From the NCBI GenBank assembly GCA_033439685.1, contig JAUEDM010000007.1:2284501-2348500 (forward strand): a stretch of DNA of 64,000 bases, read 5' to 3'. The notes under the pieces are model-generated. The model did no database searches. It was not told the DNA's origin and saw nothing but the letters and a program-made list of their open reading frames with translations. The translations under genes were made by a program, and so were the position numbers. This document shows positions 21,125 to 33,321 of this stretch, one piece after another. The stretch comes from Apodospora peruviana (lineage: Eukaryota; Ascomycota; Sordariomycetes; Sordariales; Lasiosphaeriaceae). Positions within the stretch are counted from its first letter, which is position 1, and each line of letters starts with the position of its first letter.

Positions 21125-22054
21125 TTAAAGGACGAACACAACCGCAACCACGGGCAAAGCCAGCAGGATACCAGCCTTGATACCTAGCACTCCCGCTGCC
21201 CCAGGCTTACTCTCACTCGGTCCAGCCGCCGTCCCCGTCCCAGTCGGCGCCGCACCACCTCCACCAGCATTGGCACCAGTCTCCCCAGCATTGACCGTAG
21301 GCGGGTACGTCTGGCCGGCAGTCTCACACGGCTCAGTCGGTGTCAGCGCCGTGATGATCGAGCAGCTATGCTGCCGCGGGTCCACGCACTGCGACATGGC
21401 GCTCAGCTCGTAGCCCGGCGACACGTTCTCAACCGTATCGTCCTTCAGATACACGTCCACGACCGTGGTAGTGACGGCCTGTCCGCCGAGGTTCGTGCTC
21501 TTGGTGCTGACCCACGTGCTGACGGTCAGGCACATGTCGCTGCCGGTCGCCTGTTCCTCAATGTCCGGGACCGAGCGCGAAAGGTACTGCGGGTTGACCT
21601 CGCCGGCGGTGGTGTAGGCGTATGAGGTGAGCGTGCAGGAGTCCGGGTTGGCGACCACGAGCGGGTGCCAGTAGTTGGTCACGACGCTGGTCACGGCGCC
21701 CGGTGGCCCGGTGTAGGTCGGCGTGGGCGTGCACGGCGTGAACTGGCCGGTCGAGACGCAGAAGGCGTCGGCGGCGTCGTCAGCGTAGAAAAGGTCCGTC
21801 ACTGTCACGACGTAGGTGTGGATCGACTGCAGCATGAAGGGACCGCCGGCGTCGGTGCTGTACGAGGTTGTCGAGACGTTAGACGAGACCGGCTTGGGCG
21901 GGTCGCTGACGGTCGGGTAGACGGGGATGGAGGAGGTGTAGAGCTTCTTGCTGGTTGTCGTCATCACTTTGGTCTGCCAGTGGTCGACGCGGGTCCAGGC
22001 TGCTGCTGAGCTGGTGAAGACCAGCAGCGGGAGGAGGGAGGACAGTGGCTTCAT
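21125..22054 (-). CDS. Secreted, probably GPI-anchored surface protein
   Basis: An intronless 309-aa frame. It begins with a clear signal peptide (MKPLSSLLPLLVFTSSAAAW). The body is Thr/Ser/Val-rich with six or more cysteines (DAFCVSTGQFTPC, PDSCTL, SDMCLT, SQCVDP, HSCSII, EPCETAG), as in extracellular disulfide-bonded domains. A Gly/Ala/Pro-rich linker leads to a C-terminal hydrophobic tail (GVLGIKAGILLALPVVAVVFVL) ending at the stop, the standard GPI-anchor signal layout with small residues upstream as omega-site candidates. The likely location is plasma membrane or cell wall. No catalytic domain was recognised. Confidence 0.8.
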   Translation of the reverse strand: MKPLSSLLPLLVFTSSAAAWTRVDHWQTKVMTTTSKKLYTSSIPVYPTVSDPPKPVSSNVSTTSYSTDAGGPFMLQSIHTYVVTVTDLFYADDAADAFCVSTGQFTPCTPTPTYTGPPGAVTSVVTNYWHPLVVANPDSCTLTSYAYTTAGEVNPQYLSRSVPDIEEQATGSDMCLTVSTWVSTKSTNLGGQAVTTTVVDVYLKDDTVENVSPGYELSAMSQCVDPRQHSCSIITALTPTEPCETAGQTYPPTVNAGETGANAGGGGAAPTGTGTAAGPSESKPGAAGVLGIKAGILLALPVVAVVFVL

Positions 22055-22782
22055 TGTTGCTTGGGTGGTTTACACGATCGTTGTTCGTCTGTTCGGAAGA
22101 CTGGTCAAGGACTAGTTAGTAATGACACAAACCAAAAAAAACATAGAAGAGAAATGCTCCTGTCTTGACAAAGCGGCAGATCATGCTGTTTACGTTCACA
22201 GGCACGCGACTCGCAACGATTCCATATATCATGCAGGTCTTCGGACATGTCTGCGCTTGCTGCTTCTCCTTCCATGCTCCTTGTGATGTTTTTCAGGGGA
22301 CCAAGACCTAGCCGCTATCGATTTCAGCCTCACGACCGCATTCAGGGGAAATTTCCCCTATCGGTCATGTTGAAGAGCGTTTGTGGCTGGGGCTCGTCAA
22401 ATCATCAGCCTGCAATAACGCCATTCCGAGGGCCCTGATCCAGGAACGGGTTCCAAAACTCCAATAAATCAGCCACTGACGATCTGGACCGTCTCAGGGG
22501 CAGCCATTTCATGGGGTAGTTTGGGGATGATGAAAAAGCTGAAGAATGTTGAAGCATCAATCTGCCTCGTGGGCGTTCTGATTCATGCCTTGGGCAATTG
22601 ACATGTCTTGGCATGTAATGCCCGTGTAACCAACCGTTGCTTCCGGCTCAGGCGGTGTTTCGTGATAAACCAATGGAAAATAAGATGTACGAATTATTTA
22701 GAGTTCGAGTAGTGGTAGGTAGGTATATAGCAACCTGATTGTGCAGGTAATTACTTTGTAAATCTAATAAGCGCCCAAGATC
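22055..22782. other. Intergenic, no supported gene
   Basis: Holds the probable promoter of the surface-protein gene and the 3' end of the DUF3176 gene. A GGTAGGTAGGTATAT stretch at about 22714 is a TAGG-type short tandem repeat common in fungal intergenic DNA. Confidence 0.5.
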
Positions 22783-24868
22783 TCACCGTATCGTCGCCCT
22801 CACCGACTCCGCAAAAGCCTTCACATCCCTCGGCTGCGCCATCTGCGTATTCAGACTCCCGTCTTGGACATTATAGTGTGTGAATAGCAGCGGCGTGGTG
22901 CTATCCTTCCACAGACTCAGCCCTTTCAGCCGAGCGCTCGCGTACATGGTCACAACCAACAAGAGCGCCGCCGCAACAGCAGAGAGTATCGGCAGCGCAA
23001 GCCAACCCCACTCCACATGTATAAACACGACGCCGTCGATCCGCGACCCGCGTGCCAGCGACGAGCTCGGCCCGGAGCGGATGTAGTCCGTCATGCTCTT
23101 GGCCACGGTGTCAAACACGGCGGGGACGTCAGCTTTGAGCAGACCGGACCGGATCCCCGGACTTCCGCGGCTGAGCATGTTGGTGATTGTGCCGGTGAAC
23201 GGCTCACGCGAGAGGAAGTCCCCTAGGGCACCAAAGTCGGCGGCTCGGATGGTTAGTTCGGGCATGTTGTCGCCGGAAGGCAGCGTAAACTTAATCTCAT
23301 CGTAGTTTTGGATCATGCCAGTAAAGTTGCCGTCGACCTTGACGTAGGTGCCATTGGTCTCGATGGGAATCTTCTCGTTTGTCCCCACAGTGAAGTTGCT
23401 GCCCGTCGCGGACACGTTCGAGTACCGCCACGCCGCGAGACCCAACTCGCATTCGTGGACGCTATGGCCCGCGAGATGTGCCTCCTCAAAGCCGAAGTTG
23501 ACTGGCTCCATGCCGTTCAAGACCGCCAAACGGGTGAAGCGTGGTGACACGCCTACTCCGTCCAGGCCATCTCCGTCGCGGACGACGCCATAGTCGAGTC
23601 TCTTGGTCCCGACCACCAGCGCCGTGAATCCGTCCTCCAGACCCAGGTGAGTCTGCAGTGTGATGTTGCCCGGGGTTGTCATGTTGCACTCCATCCGGCC
23701 GGTGCCGTCCGGTTCCCCCGAGCACTTCTCCGTGGCCATGGTAGCCTGCGTGACATTTTCGCAGATGCTTTCGAAGCCGAGTGATACATAGGCCTGCTTC
23801 CACAGGCACTTGGACGTGCAGTTGTACTTTGGTGGCGCCGTGATGTTGTAGAGGCCGGCCGTGATAGTACCAATCATGCCTCCGTCCACCGTTTCCCCTG
23901 TTTGCGGCCACGTTAGCAAATTTCCTCCCCTGATCAACACCAACCACTACATAGGTAGGCTACTAACCAAGAATCCACGGATACATCTTTTCCTCCGTCC
24001 CCATCTTGCCAATCTGCTGCGGATCGACCTCTGCCCCAAAAGTATAGTTGTGCGTATACCCAAACGACACTCCGCCCACATCATCCACAACCACTTCTCT
24101 GGTCGGAAAACTGAGAACCTGCTGCGCAAACGGATCAACAGCAACCGAAAGCACAACCACCAACGCACCGACCCAGGCAATCCCCCAGCGGACCTTGAAG
24201 CTGAACACGACCCGCAGAGCGCCGAGCGGGCCTTTGGCGGCATCATCAAAGTACCCAAAGTGATGCAGCGGCCGCGGGCTGTTCTTCGTCTTGAAGTAAA
24301 CCCACTTCAGCTGACCCAAGCACGATGCCACCGCAAACAACATGAACGACTTTTCCGCCGCGATGAGCGTCGCGAGCACGGTATTGATCGAAAAGAAAAA
24401 GGTCCACTCCTCCAGCGGTCGGCCCTGGTAGACGGCCAGCACCGCGACAATGGCGCCCTGGCAGAGGAGGCTTGCGATCGTGGCGGCGACCTCCCATGTC
24501 CATTTTTCGGTGGTCTTTTCCCATACCGAGGGGGCACGACGGTGCAGCGGCGTGATGGGGGTTTGCTGTATTATGTTGTCGGGGCCGAAGCCGGCGGCTT
24601 TGTGCTCGTGATTGAAGTTGCGAGGGACGATGTTGATGTTTGTATGCGACGCGTAGTTGCTGTTGTAGCTGTTGTCCTGATCCGAGTCGTTTACTGGCGT
24701 CAAGGGCTGCTGTTCTGGTTGTTCCCTGCCGGCGCCGGCCGTGTATGAAGATATCGAGGACATGCGGATGTCGTCCGCGATCCCACCGTGGTAGTGTGCT
24801 TCGTGGTGGCCGCCGGCATCAGACTCGATCGGGGAGACCGGATCGGGTTCAACTCGTAACCGCGACAT
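22783..24868 (-). CDS. DUF3176-family membrane protein
   Basis: Two exons (24868-23968 and 23897-22783, a 70-nt phase-1 intron with a GCTAAC branch point) give 671 aa. After a polar 115-residue N terminus, the protein enters the family hallmark block WEVAATIASLLCQGAIVAVLAVYQGRPL, then FSINTVLATLIAAEKS and LGQLKWVYF. A third helix (WGIAWVGALVVVLSVAVDPF) and a long, probably extracytosolic Cys- and Asn-rich domain with many NxS/T sites follow. One more helix (WGWLALPILSAVAAALLLVVT) lies near the C terminus. DUF3176 proteins are expanded in filamentous ascomycetes and their function is unknown. Confidence 0.88.
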
Positions 24869-25400
24869 CTTGGAGGTTGGAGTTGGTGATCCGTCGCAGG
24901 GGTGATATGATATTGTTGGAAGGAGTGGGATTCAGGATATTGCCAATGCTCTCCAGGGTTCATGATGGCTCGACGGGAGATTACCCCTAAAAACCCAGCA
25001 GTGCACGACCCCCAACGAAGTTTTAGTGATATCGCGAGAATGTTGGGTCATAAGCTCGATTCGGGGATTTTCGTCTGGTTTTGTTTTCGTTGGGGACCTG
25101 GGGATGTCGATTACATGGTTCTAAATATAAATTGCACAGCCCTATGCAATTGACCACTTACAGCGTATCATGTTGTATGTTGCCTAGGATCGCTTATTCC
25201 TGCGTACTGTAGTGCGACTATAGCTCGGACTCTGAGCTTGCACACACCTGGCTGCTTGAGAATGCGGTCAGTATTATTTCCGTAAACAGTCTTATTCCTC
25301 TATCTATTGGCGAGGCCTTCCATCTCAAAAATAATTTTGACCGGACCATCGAACGCCAGTTTCTACAGAAACCTCCTTGGTATTATTATCCTTGACAATT
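24869..25400. other. Intergenic, no supported gene
   Basis: Between the start of the DUF3176 gene and the 3' end of the next minus-strand gene. Nothing beyond a likely promoter was recognised. Confidence 0.5.
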
Positions 25401-26759
25401 TTAAGCCTCAAACTTCCCCAGATACTGCCTCTCAACATCATGAACGACATACCTGTCCTCCTGCCTCTCTCCAGTCTCCCAAATAGCCTTTACCTGTTCC
25501 CCGTCGTCCTCCTCATCCGGCTTCCCAACTACGTCCATCACGTTCTGCTCATCATTCAACGCTTCCGCCGTCGACCTGCCCAGTCCCGAGCTATCATCGC
25601 GCGTGATTGCGATCGCGCTGTTCCCAGAAGGACTGGATGCCGTCAACCATGTCGATTTACCAGGGCCCTGATCATCTTGATTGCTCGAGGTCGAGTCCAG
25701 ATCGACAACAGGCGCACGCGTTATAAATTGCACCGACCCGGCAGCTTTGTCGAGGCTACCAACCTGCATTTTCCGGCCACCCTCATTTTGGGCCGGAGCA
25801 TGAAACGCCGCAGCCGCAGTAACCACATCACCACCACTGTCCTTACTTGTCTCGGTCGGCACAGCTGGCGAGTTAAGGTCCGGAAAATTCCCTCCATACC
25901 GCAACGCAGGCGCCAGCCCGTCCTTGACAATCGACATCAGCTGATTGAGCACAATGAACTCAAACTTGAGCTTCACGCTGTACACAAACGGATGAATCGT
26001 GCACTTGAGCGTGAACATGTTCATGTAGTCGAACGCCGTCAGCGCCGCGTCGAACGAGATGGCAATTATTTGGACGGCAATCAGCGTCGCGACGACCTTG
26101 CGCGTGCGCCACGGGAACCCGGCGTTCAGAAACCGTGACGTGTGGTAGATGTACAGCCCGCTAATGACAGTTTCCTGCAAGGTAAAAATGGTCTGCTGGA
26201 TGCGCTCCATCACCTCCATCGGGTAGAGGAACCGGTCGCGGTACCGCGTCAGCAGACAAAACTCAAAGACCACGATTGGGGTGTGGAGGACGATGGCGTT
26301 GAGGATGATCATTATCAGGATTGATCGTAAGATGCGGGGGTCGCGGACGACGAGGTGCAGACGGGACCAGAGGACGACGGAAAATCCTGAAACGTTGCTG
26401 ATCCAGCCGATTTTGCAGATGATGGTGACGAGAACCGGCGGCCAGGTGTTCTCGAAGGCTTTGAGGAGGTAGCCGGCCGTTTGCAGGATTATGCCGACGA
26501 TTGTCACGACGATGCTCCAGAAGTAGAAGCCGTTGCGGCGCTTGAAGGTGACGTAGACCAGCACGAGGAGCTCGAGAGAGGTCCAGAAGGAGATGCCGCA
26601 GAAGGCTGCGATCAGGCCGACTACCGTGGAGCTGCGCCTGTTGTTAACGAGAGGGACTGCACTGTGAGTAACAGGTGCTTACTTGAGGTTGATCCACCCC
26701 GGCTTCTCAAAAGTCCAGTCATACTCGCTGAAAGGGACGACCTCTATTGTGTACGTCAT
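25401..26759 (-). CDS. Multi-pass membrane protein (DUF7703-like)
   Basis: Two exons (26759-26683 and 26637-25401) with a short 45-nt phase-2 intron give 437 aa. Seven hydrophobic helices are visible in the first 270 residues, beginning with VVGLIAAFCGISFWTSLELLVLVYVTFKRRNGFYFWS and including GWISNVSGFSVVLWSRLHLV (a WSRLHLV block typical of this fungal group) and TIFTLQETVISGLYIY. The C-terminal 170 residues are polar and probably cytosolic, rich in Ser, Asp and Glu. The layout resembles a seven-helix receptor, but no ligand or partner can be inferred. The intron is short but splicing is needed to reach a start codon and the first helix. Confidence 0.82.
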
Positions 26760-28441
26760 CCTGAACACGGTTCGGGTGGTAAGGGTGGCTCGATCAACCC
26801 GGTTGAATGGAAGGGGCTGTTGCGGGTAAGGAGTCAAGCTCAAGATAGTAGTGACGAGACCGTCCCATGAACGTGGTTGGCGAGGAATTCCCCAAAGGAC
26901 TGCTACGTCAGAACATGGGAAGATAAAAGCCTGGACACCCAAAAGTCCGGCATGGCATGTGGAGCATATATCATGCTTCTGGAGCTTGGGGACACGAAGT
27001 CAGCGTGCCCAGGAACTCAACTTAAATAAGACAAGAAGATCCAGCCATGATTACCCTACATGTATACCGCTGGAGTGTCTTACACTCAAGCGTAAGGTAC
27101 TTACGGCTGATACGCATACTTGAGGTTGAGTCCTTGACTCTTTCCTTCCGCCGCGTGGGAGTCGATTTCTCCAAATTCCACTCGATACATGCGGGAAGGG
27201 CCCGCTGTTAGTAGACCATGCATTTCCCCAATGTTCCCTCGACGACCCCCCTTTAACAGCTGAGAGAATTTAAGTAAGGTACCTACTTAGGTATCTTCGG
27301 CAGCCTCCCACTTTCGTCCTTTGTGACTTCACAAACAACGTCGGTGGGTAAGATGAAGCCTGCTATGATGGGGCAGGCAAAGCCACAAGACATGTTGCTG
27401 AGTAAGTGTGAAGTGCGACGCAGTTTTGGAGACAGAAAGCGATTTTATTCGACCACGGCTGGAAGCGACATGCATCACCAGGTCATTGTTGGCAAATCTT
27501 ACTAAGTTGGGGACAACATCCGACTGCCTCCTGGAATATTGTGCTTGGGGTCCGATTCATCCCCCCCCCCCACGTATTTCTAGGGCTGAAGACTGCTGCA
27601 GCAGCTTCTGGATTAGGGTATACGCGGTACGCATTTCACTTTTGGGAATAATGGCGTAGAGAAGGTTGTATGTGATTCGTACAGGTAGGTCAGGCAACGG
27701 CTTGCCTCGCTCATGCATACACCACACGGAGACCGCCGAGACAACTTGAATGAAAGGTAGAAGTGCTTGATACACGTCAGTTTCAGTCGAGACAAGGAAG
27801 CCGCTAGCATACATCATCCCCTCCGCAGAACCTTAACCTGCTGCCTGAGACGTCGTTCAGAACAACCCAACGCGACTTTGCATGCGTCATCATGAAGCCT
27901 GAGACATCAGCATGGCAGCTGAACTTCAACAGTGGGGGCCGCTGCATCATGACAAACCAGAGATCAACAAAATTTAGGTTCTTCCTGTGCGACCTATTCT
28001 GTCTGCAATTGACCGCAACAGAACCTCGGGCTGTCTATCGGGCCTACTAATAAGCCTCCGGTGTTTCCTAGTACTACTCCCTTTGCATTCTTTGCAGAGA
28101 ACTTCAACTGAGCCGCTCATCACTACACTCCACAAAGTCAGTCAGTTCACACGATGCCACACGCCGCTGAGCGGCACCAAAGCAGCTCCTTGCAGATCGT
28201 TGGTTGTCACTCCAACGGGCAGCTACATCGAATTAAGTAGATGCATGCCTCGGCCACACTGGGACTTTTCTTGTTCTGTTCGGCATTTCAGTCTTGCCCT
28301 GATAGACTTCAGCTCATTCCAACTGTTTTGCGTTTAAATCATTCTAATTATTTCTTCATCTAATCATTAACAATAAAGTTTCCCCATCGCATCTTTGCGC
28401 AGCAATATTGCTGTCGTCCGTCCAAATTGACCTTCCCTTGT
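26760..28441. other. Intergenic, 1.7 kb, no supported gene
   Basis: Short frames only. An eleven-C run lies at 27561-27571. No domain, RNA gene or repeat family was recognised. The 3' end of the SDR gene lies at the right border. Confidence 0.5.
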
Positions 28442-29318
28442 TTAACGGCAAGTATAACCACCGTCAATCACGATATCCGTGCCCGTGGTGTAGCTGCTCG
28501 CGTCGCTGATGAGATATACATAGGCACCCTTGAGCTCCTTGGCGTTACCGTTCCTGCCCAGGGGAATCATGCTGTTCCACAGGTCCTGCGTCTTCTGGTC
28601 GATAAAGTCGGACAGGCCGGTATCAATATAGCCGGGCGAGATGCTGTTGACGCGGGCAAAGTCGCGCCACTCGTTGGCCAAGCTTTTGGCCATGTGGATG
28701 CAGCCGGCCTTGGCGACATTGTACGAGGTCTGCTCCTGGGGGAAGTTGGCGACGTGGCCCGACATGGAGGCCGTGATGACGAACGAGCCCCGGCCGCGCT
28801 CCTTGAAGTGGGCGCCGACGGCTTTCGCGCAGTACGCCGTCCCGCTCAGGTCGGTCGTGATCACACGGTCCCATTCCTCTTTGGATCCGTCTACGAGGCC
28901 CGAGTTGGCCGTGGCTCCAGCACTGCGTTGTTGTGTCAGTTCAGTCCGTTGAAAAGGGGCAAAAAAAAAAAGGTTTGGGTGGGGTAAAGTACTTGGCGAT
29001 GAAACCGTCAATCTTGCCAAACTCCTTGATGACGTCGGCGACCAGTTTCTCGACGTCGGCGTAGTCGCTAACGTTGAGCTTGTAGGCCTTCACCTTGACG
29101 CCGTAGGCCTTGGTTAGCTCCTCGACGTTCTTCTCGGCGCCCTCTTTTCGGGACGAGTAGGTAATGGCGAGGTCGGCACCCATCTCGGCGCAGCCACGAG
29201 CAGCCTCAATGCCCATCCCCCGAGGGCCAGAAGCGCCTGTTACAACGACGACCTTACCCTTGAGGCTGAAAAGGTCCTTCAGCTCGCTAGCCTCTGGGAT
29301 GCCGTTTCCTTTGACCAT
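28442..29318 (-). CDS. Short-chain dehydrogenase, NADP-mannitol dehydrogenase / sorbose reductase-like
   Basis: Two exons (29318-28993 and 28922-28442, a 70-nt phase-2 intron) give 268 aa, the normal length for the classical SDR group of fungal mannitol dehydrogenases. The cofactor motif TGASGPRGMG (about 27-36) and the NAGA motif (109-112, its Asn codon split by the intron) are present. The catalytic residues Ser161/163, Tyr176 and Lys180 (YNVAK) are also intact, and the C-terminal block is SSYTTGTDIVIDGGYTCR. Family members interconvert mannitol and fructose, or reduce sorbose, with NADP(H) in the cytosol, contributing to polyol storage and stress tolerance. The exact substrate is inferred. 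Divergent from the Cys-rich gene at 30245. Confidence 0.9.
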
Positions 29319-30244
29319 GATTGCTGAGTGTTAAGGAAATAAGGTGGGTGAATTGGTTGGGATGAGGATGAAAATGGGATGAACAGGTGAGGTCTTTTTT
29401 TTGGCGACAAAGGAAGAAGGCCGAAAGCTTATTATGTAGTGCAATGATCAGTGACTTTGACCCAAAAGCCGACTACGCCGAGGAAATCCCCCTCTCCCGA
29501 GTTCGGGATTGTGGTGATGTCATTGGCCATCCACTCGCCCAGCGCTGCAATCGGCTGCACGCTCCTGACAAAGCATCACCTGCTTCGAGGCATGACACAA
29601 GCACTCCACCAAACACGAGATGTACAAACTGCGGGGTTTATCAGATCTCAGGGTCCTTTACCTTCTTCCGTACCATGATTGGCTGCTGGGGATTCCAGGT
29701 GAGTAAGGGTCAGTAACGCCGGAAATGGCGGCAATGGGACTTCAACGGACAACTCGCATTGCGCATTCAGATTAACGAGAGATGCCACCTTCCTAGATCT
29801 GGGCGTGCCGGGGTTTTGGGTGAAGCTGTGCCTCCATCCTGCAACGCCAATACTGCATCCCGTGGGCTGAGAGGAACGCCGTCAGCGCCTCACAATGCCC
29901 GACAGGGCCCGACTGAGACAAAAAACTGAGGGCGGGTTAGGGTTGTGTATGGGCTCCAGGGATGCTCACGGGATGATCAGGGGGTTCCTTGCGGGTCAAC
30001 AAGCGTGGCCTGAGCCTCATCCCATACACTTCGCCTAACACGACCAACCGTGTCAACCATTGATGGCCGTTTTGAACACATCTCTCTCAAAATAAACCAG
30101 AATCCGCGTAAAATTGAATTGTTCATCATATTACACATGTTCTCACCTACGAAAGCCAACCTTACCTGACTCTCAACGCAACCGACAAACTCGCCCAACG
30201 TCACACAACCAAAGCTCCAATCGCTGCACTGCGCTGCCGTCCCA
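29319..30244. other. Divergent intergenic region
   Basis: About 0.9 kb between the SDR and Cys-rich genes, likely holding both promoters. No gene or repeat was recognised. Confidence 0.5.
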
Positions 30245-32248
30245 ATGAGCCCTATTCTCCGGACTCCCGATCTCGAAGAATACGTCTGGCCATGCGGGTC
30301 CTACTACGGCGACGTCAGCATCAGAAAGGCACCAGGCATCCCCTTCATTCCCGACGTCTTTCCACTTCCGCTCGCAAAGCCCGTCGAGAAGTTCACCGAA
30401 TATGAGAAGAGCGGGATCCCTGCGCTGCGGAAATGCTGCAAGTGCGGAGAGAAATACCATCTTTTCAGGACGCCGGACTGGTGTCGAATGTGCCAGCACT
30501 CGTTCAAGGACCCGTGCTCGACCTGCACCATAGTCGGTTTCTCCGGATCGCGCGAGATCGCCACGGTCGAGCTCAAAGTTATCGGGGAGTTCGACCAGAC
30601 GCCGGAATACTGGAGATGTCGGTTGTGCGAGGACATCAATGCGTTCGAGACCGGGTATATGGCCACGAATGCCTTCCTGGACCCAAAAGGGAGACGCTGT
30701 AACATATGCTGCGAGCCTTTCCACGAGGACAATTGGGTGATTAGCCCATTTAACGTCTACCTTGGGTCGTGGAATGGGAGAGTTGTTGCCGAGTCGGGCC
30801 CGTGGCACTGGACTCTGGCGTGGCATTGCGACCCAGAAGTGCAGGATCCTAGCCACTGCGGAGGGGGCTGTTACAAGAAGAGAAGCAACGGAAGGCGTGT
30901 AAAGGGGCTTCCGTTTGTTCAGGTGTTTGCCAATAACGCGCCCTGGGACATGGATCGCCGCGAAGGCTTGGGGATGCCATATGTGGCAAACACCTTGCTG
31001 GCCTTGCATGACGAGCAGGCCGTCGTCATAGGAGATATCCCAACGATCCCATCCCCAGTAACACCAATATCGCCATGGGGGACCAGGAAGAAGGAGCTGC
31101 CCGAAATAAAAAAGGCGAATACCACGACATCGCAGTCGAACTTGTATCCCCCGCCTCTTTTTACTCCCAAACGTCCATCAACAGCGCCGCCACCCAGCTC
31201 TTTACCGCCTCTCAGAACTCCACCGCCTCAAAGATCACTCCCACCTACACCACCTCGAACTCCTGCTGTCCGGAAACAAAGTCCTGTACCCCCTGTTCCA
31301 CCGATCCCAACCAATATCTTTTCCCAAATCATGGTTCCCACTCCGCCAGCACCAGTACCGACATCATCCGACACCGGACGTGAGATGGTGCCAAGAAACC
31401 ATTCTCATCCTATTACGGGAAACCATTCTCGCCCTGTTACGCCGGAGCGGAGAAGAGGCGGAAGCCATCCTGATGGCAACAACGCAGAGCGACACGGACC
31501 ACGGACCGCACACGCAGCTATTGTGGCGCATCATGCGGAACAACAACACTGGCACGCCATCAGCAGCGTCGTCACGCACTCGGAAAACCGCAATCATATA
31601 TTTGATCCGGAATATAGCCTACGACAGGAACATCAGAGCCAAGTACATCAACCGGGAAAAGCTAGTCCTCCGCTAGCACCCGAGATCAAAGTCGACAGCA
31701 GCGACGCATCGTCGCATGGTGACGACAACTCGTCGGTGACCAGCAACAGCAGCGTTGACACCCCGGCCAGCAGCGCCACTCCGTCCGAACACGGCGACTA
31801 TGACCACCACACTCACACCCACAGACGCAACAACAGCGCAACAAGTGCAAAGCAAACTGTCCCTGCGCCACGATATAACCTCTTCCCTCAGGCCTCCGCA
31901 CAAAGACGACCGATTCTCCACGCTCCAGATCGTTTGGCTAACAGGAAGCCGCTGGAAATTCCGTATAATAATTATCAGGGGCATTCCAGGAGCCGATCAG
32001 AGGGATGTGCACCCACAGTGCCTGGGCCGATGTCAGGGTTTGAGTATGATCATCACGGAGATGAGGAGAGGACTGGACGTTCTGTCAGCCGAGACAGCGG
32101 AAGGATTTATTTGGGGGTGCCGGAGGGAATGATGTCCGATATGTCGGAGATCATGGGGACCGGGAACGGCAAGAAGAGAGACCATAGTAGGAGGAGGACG
32201 GTGGCGAATGTTTTGAAGCCCAAGAATTGGTTTCATCATGATGTTTGA
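30245..32248 (+). CDS. 667-aa Cys-rich protein with disordered C-terminal half, function unknown
   Basis: An intronless frame. The N-terminal 240 residues are ordered and contain several CxxC-type pairs: KCCKCGEKYH, WCRMCQHSF, DPCSTCTI, WRCRLCEDIN and RRCNICCEPFH, then HCDPE and HCGGGCYK. They are spaced as in treble-clef or zinc-ribbon folds, so zinc binding is likely. The rest is low complexity: a Pro-rich region (TPPPQRSLPPTPPRTP), His/Ser/Asn-rich stretches and a basic C terminus. The N-terminal start MSPILRTPDLEEYVWPCG is typical of a large uncharacterised fungal family. A nuclear or signalling adaptor role would be a guess. Codon use matches its neighbours. Confidence 0.75.
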   Translation: MSPILRTPDLEEYVWPCGSYYGDVSIRKAPGIPFIPDVFPLPLAKPVEKFTEYEKSGIPALRKCCKCGEKYHLFRTPDWCRMCQHSFKDPCSTCTIVGFSGSREIATVELKVIGEFDQTPEYWRCRLCEDINAFETGYMATNAFLDPKGRRCNICCEPFHEDNWVISPFNVYLGSWNGRVVAESGPWHWTLAWHCDPEVQDPSHCGGGCYKKRSNGRRVKGLPFVQVFANNAPWDMDRREGLGMPYVANTLLALHDEQAVVIGDIPTIPSPVTPISPWGTRKKELPEIKKANTTTSQSNLYPPPLFTPKRPSTAPPPSSLPPLRTPPPQRSLPPTPPRTPAVRKQSPVPPVPPIPTNIFSQIMVPTPPAPVPTSSDTGREMVPRNHSHPITGNHSRPVTPERRRGGSHPDGNNAERHGPRTAHAAIVAHHAEQQHWHAISSVVTHSENRNHIFDPEYSLRQEHQSQVHQPGKASPPLAPEIKVDSSDASSHGDDNSSVTSNSSVDTPASSATPSEHGDYDHHTHTHRRNNSATSAKQTVPAPRYNLFPQASAQRRPILHAPDRLANRKPLEIPYNNYQGHSRSRSEGCAPTVPGPMSGFEYDHHGDEERTGRSVSRDSGRIYLGVPEGMMSDMSEIMGTGNGKKRDHSRRRTVANVLKPKNWFHHDV

Positions 32249-32601
32249 GAACATGTTTTTTTTTTTTTGTACATAACGGACTGGATGGTTAGGTTGGGTT
32301 CATGTTGGTCATGGTTTGGAATTAAATAAACCTAGTAAATTCATCGACTATTTTACATCACTGTAGCCGTGTAGATGTTCGTGTAGGTGTCAAATCGTGT
32401 TGCGCAGGTAATTATCATTCTTCAAGAGATTTGCTAACGTGTTACCTAGTACTATGAATTGCTCGCGGGTTGATTATATGTTCATGTTACCCTACTCACC
32501 ATTGACGTATAGACCACGGCGCTGGTCCTGCGCACCGGATCGCACGCCTCGGGGAAATCATCCGGAGTGCGTGGGCATGCTTCAGGACGTATTCTAATAT
32601 C
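32249..32601. other. Intergenic, AT-rich 3' flank
   Basis: The 3' flank of the Cys-rich gene, with a T-run near 32258 and AT-rich sequence likely to contain its poly(A) site. Nothing else was recognised. Confidence 0.5.
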
Positions 32602-32739
32602 GTGTCTCGACATCGCATCCTCAAGCGACATGAATACGCACACAACCAGCCCCGATCCGTTGCTCGTGGGTGCTTAGTTTTGGGGTCAGCCCCCCATCAC
32701 CACTACCTAGAGCCCAACCCAACTCAACATGATTATGAT

Positions 32740-32938
32740 CGCCAAAAAACCCTCATCTTCAAGGCCTTCGCCGAGTACGACATAATCCCCGGCAAGCACA
32801 TTGCCTTCGAAGACCGCCCCTTTGACCCGTCCGCCTCTCCACCACCAGAGGACCTTTCTTATCACCGAGGTCAAGGACTGGTACCCCGTGCCTCGGGACC
32901 GTCCCGACGGAACGGTCTTGGTCCCATCAATGATCTAA
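32740..32938 (+). pseudogene. Gene relic with an apparent frameshift
   Basis: One frame reads IFKAFAEYDIIPGKHIAFED through about 32840. The protein-like reading then jumps by one frame to TFLITEVKDWYPVPRDRPDG, ending at a TAA near 32938. Each half has the composition of a real protein, neither has a family that was recognised, and no intron fits the junction. The most economical reading is a frameshifted fragment of an old gene. A 181-aa open frame (32602-33147) covers only the first half and is not believed as a gene. Confidence 0.4.
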
Positions 32939-33321
32939 GTCACATCAGGCCGCCCCATGATAATCTCCGCAAACGCCCCGCCTCGTGGCGAGAACCCAGC
33001 ACGCCCGGGCCGCTAACTCTTTCTGGAGTTCAGCTGCCTCAGCTTGGTCTAGAACCTTTTTCGTGGCAGACCAATCCCTGTAGGCGGCGGGATCAAGCCC
33101 TCAGCAACAAAGAGCAAAGCCACACAGATTCGATAGTTTGGTTATAACTTGGCAATGTTCAATGCCCCTGAGCTATCGACGAGATTGCTTGCATGCCATT
33201 CCGAGTCAACATTACCAACATGGCGAGACTATCTCTTCCTTACTTATTTTCTTCCTTCCAATAAACCTCATGCATTCACTCAAGTCATTCCTTTAAGGCC
33301 AATCCATCGTCACTCGTTCCG

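Noticed and set aside
30173..31009. 278-aa minus-strand open frame
   Set aside because: Antisense to the N-terminal half of the Cys-rich gene, whose CxxC pattern is far more convincing.
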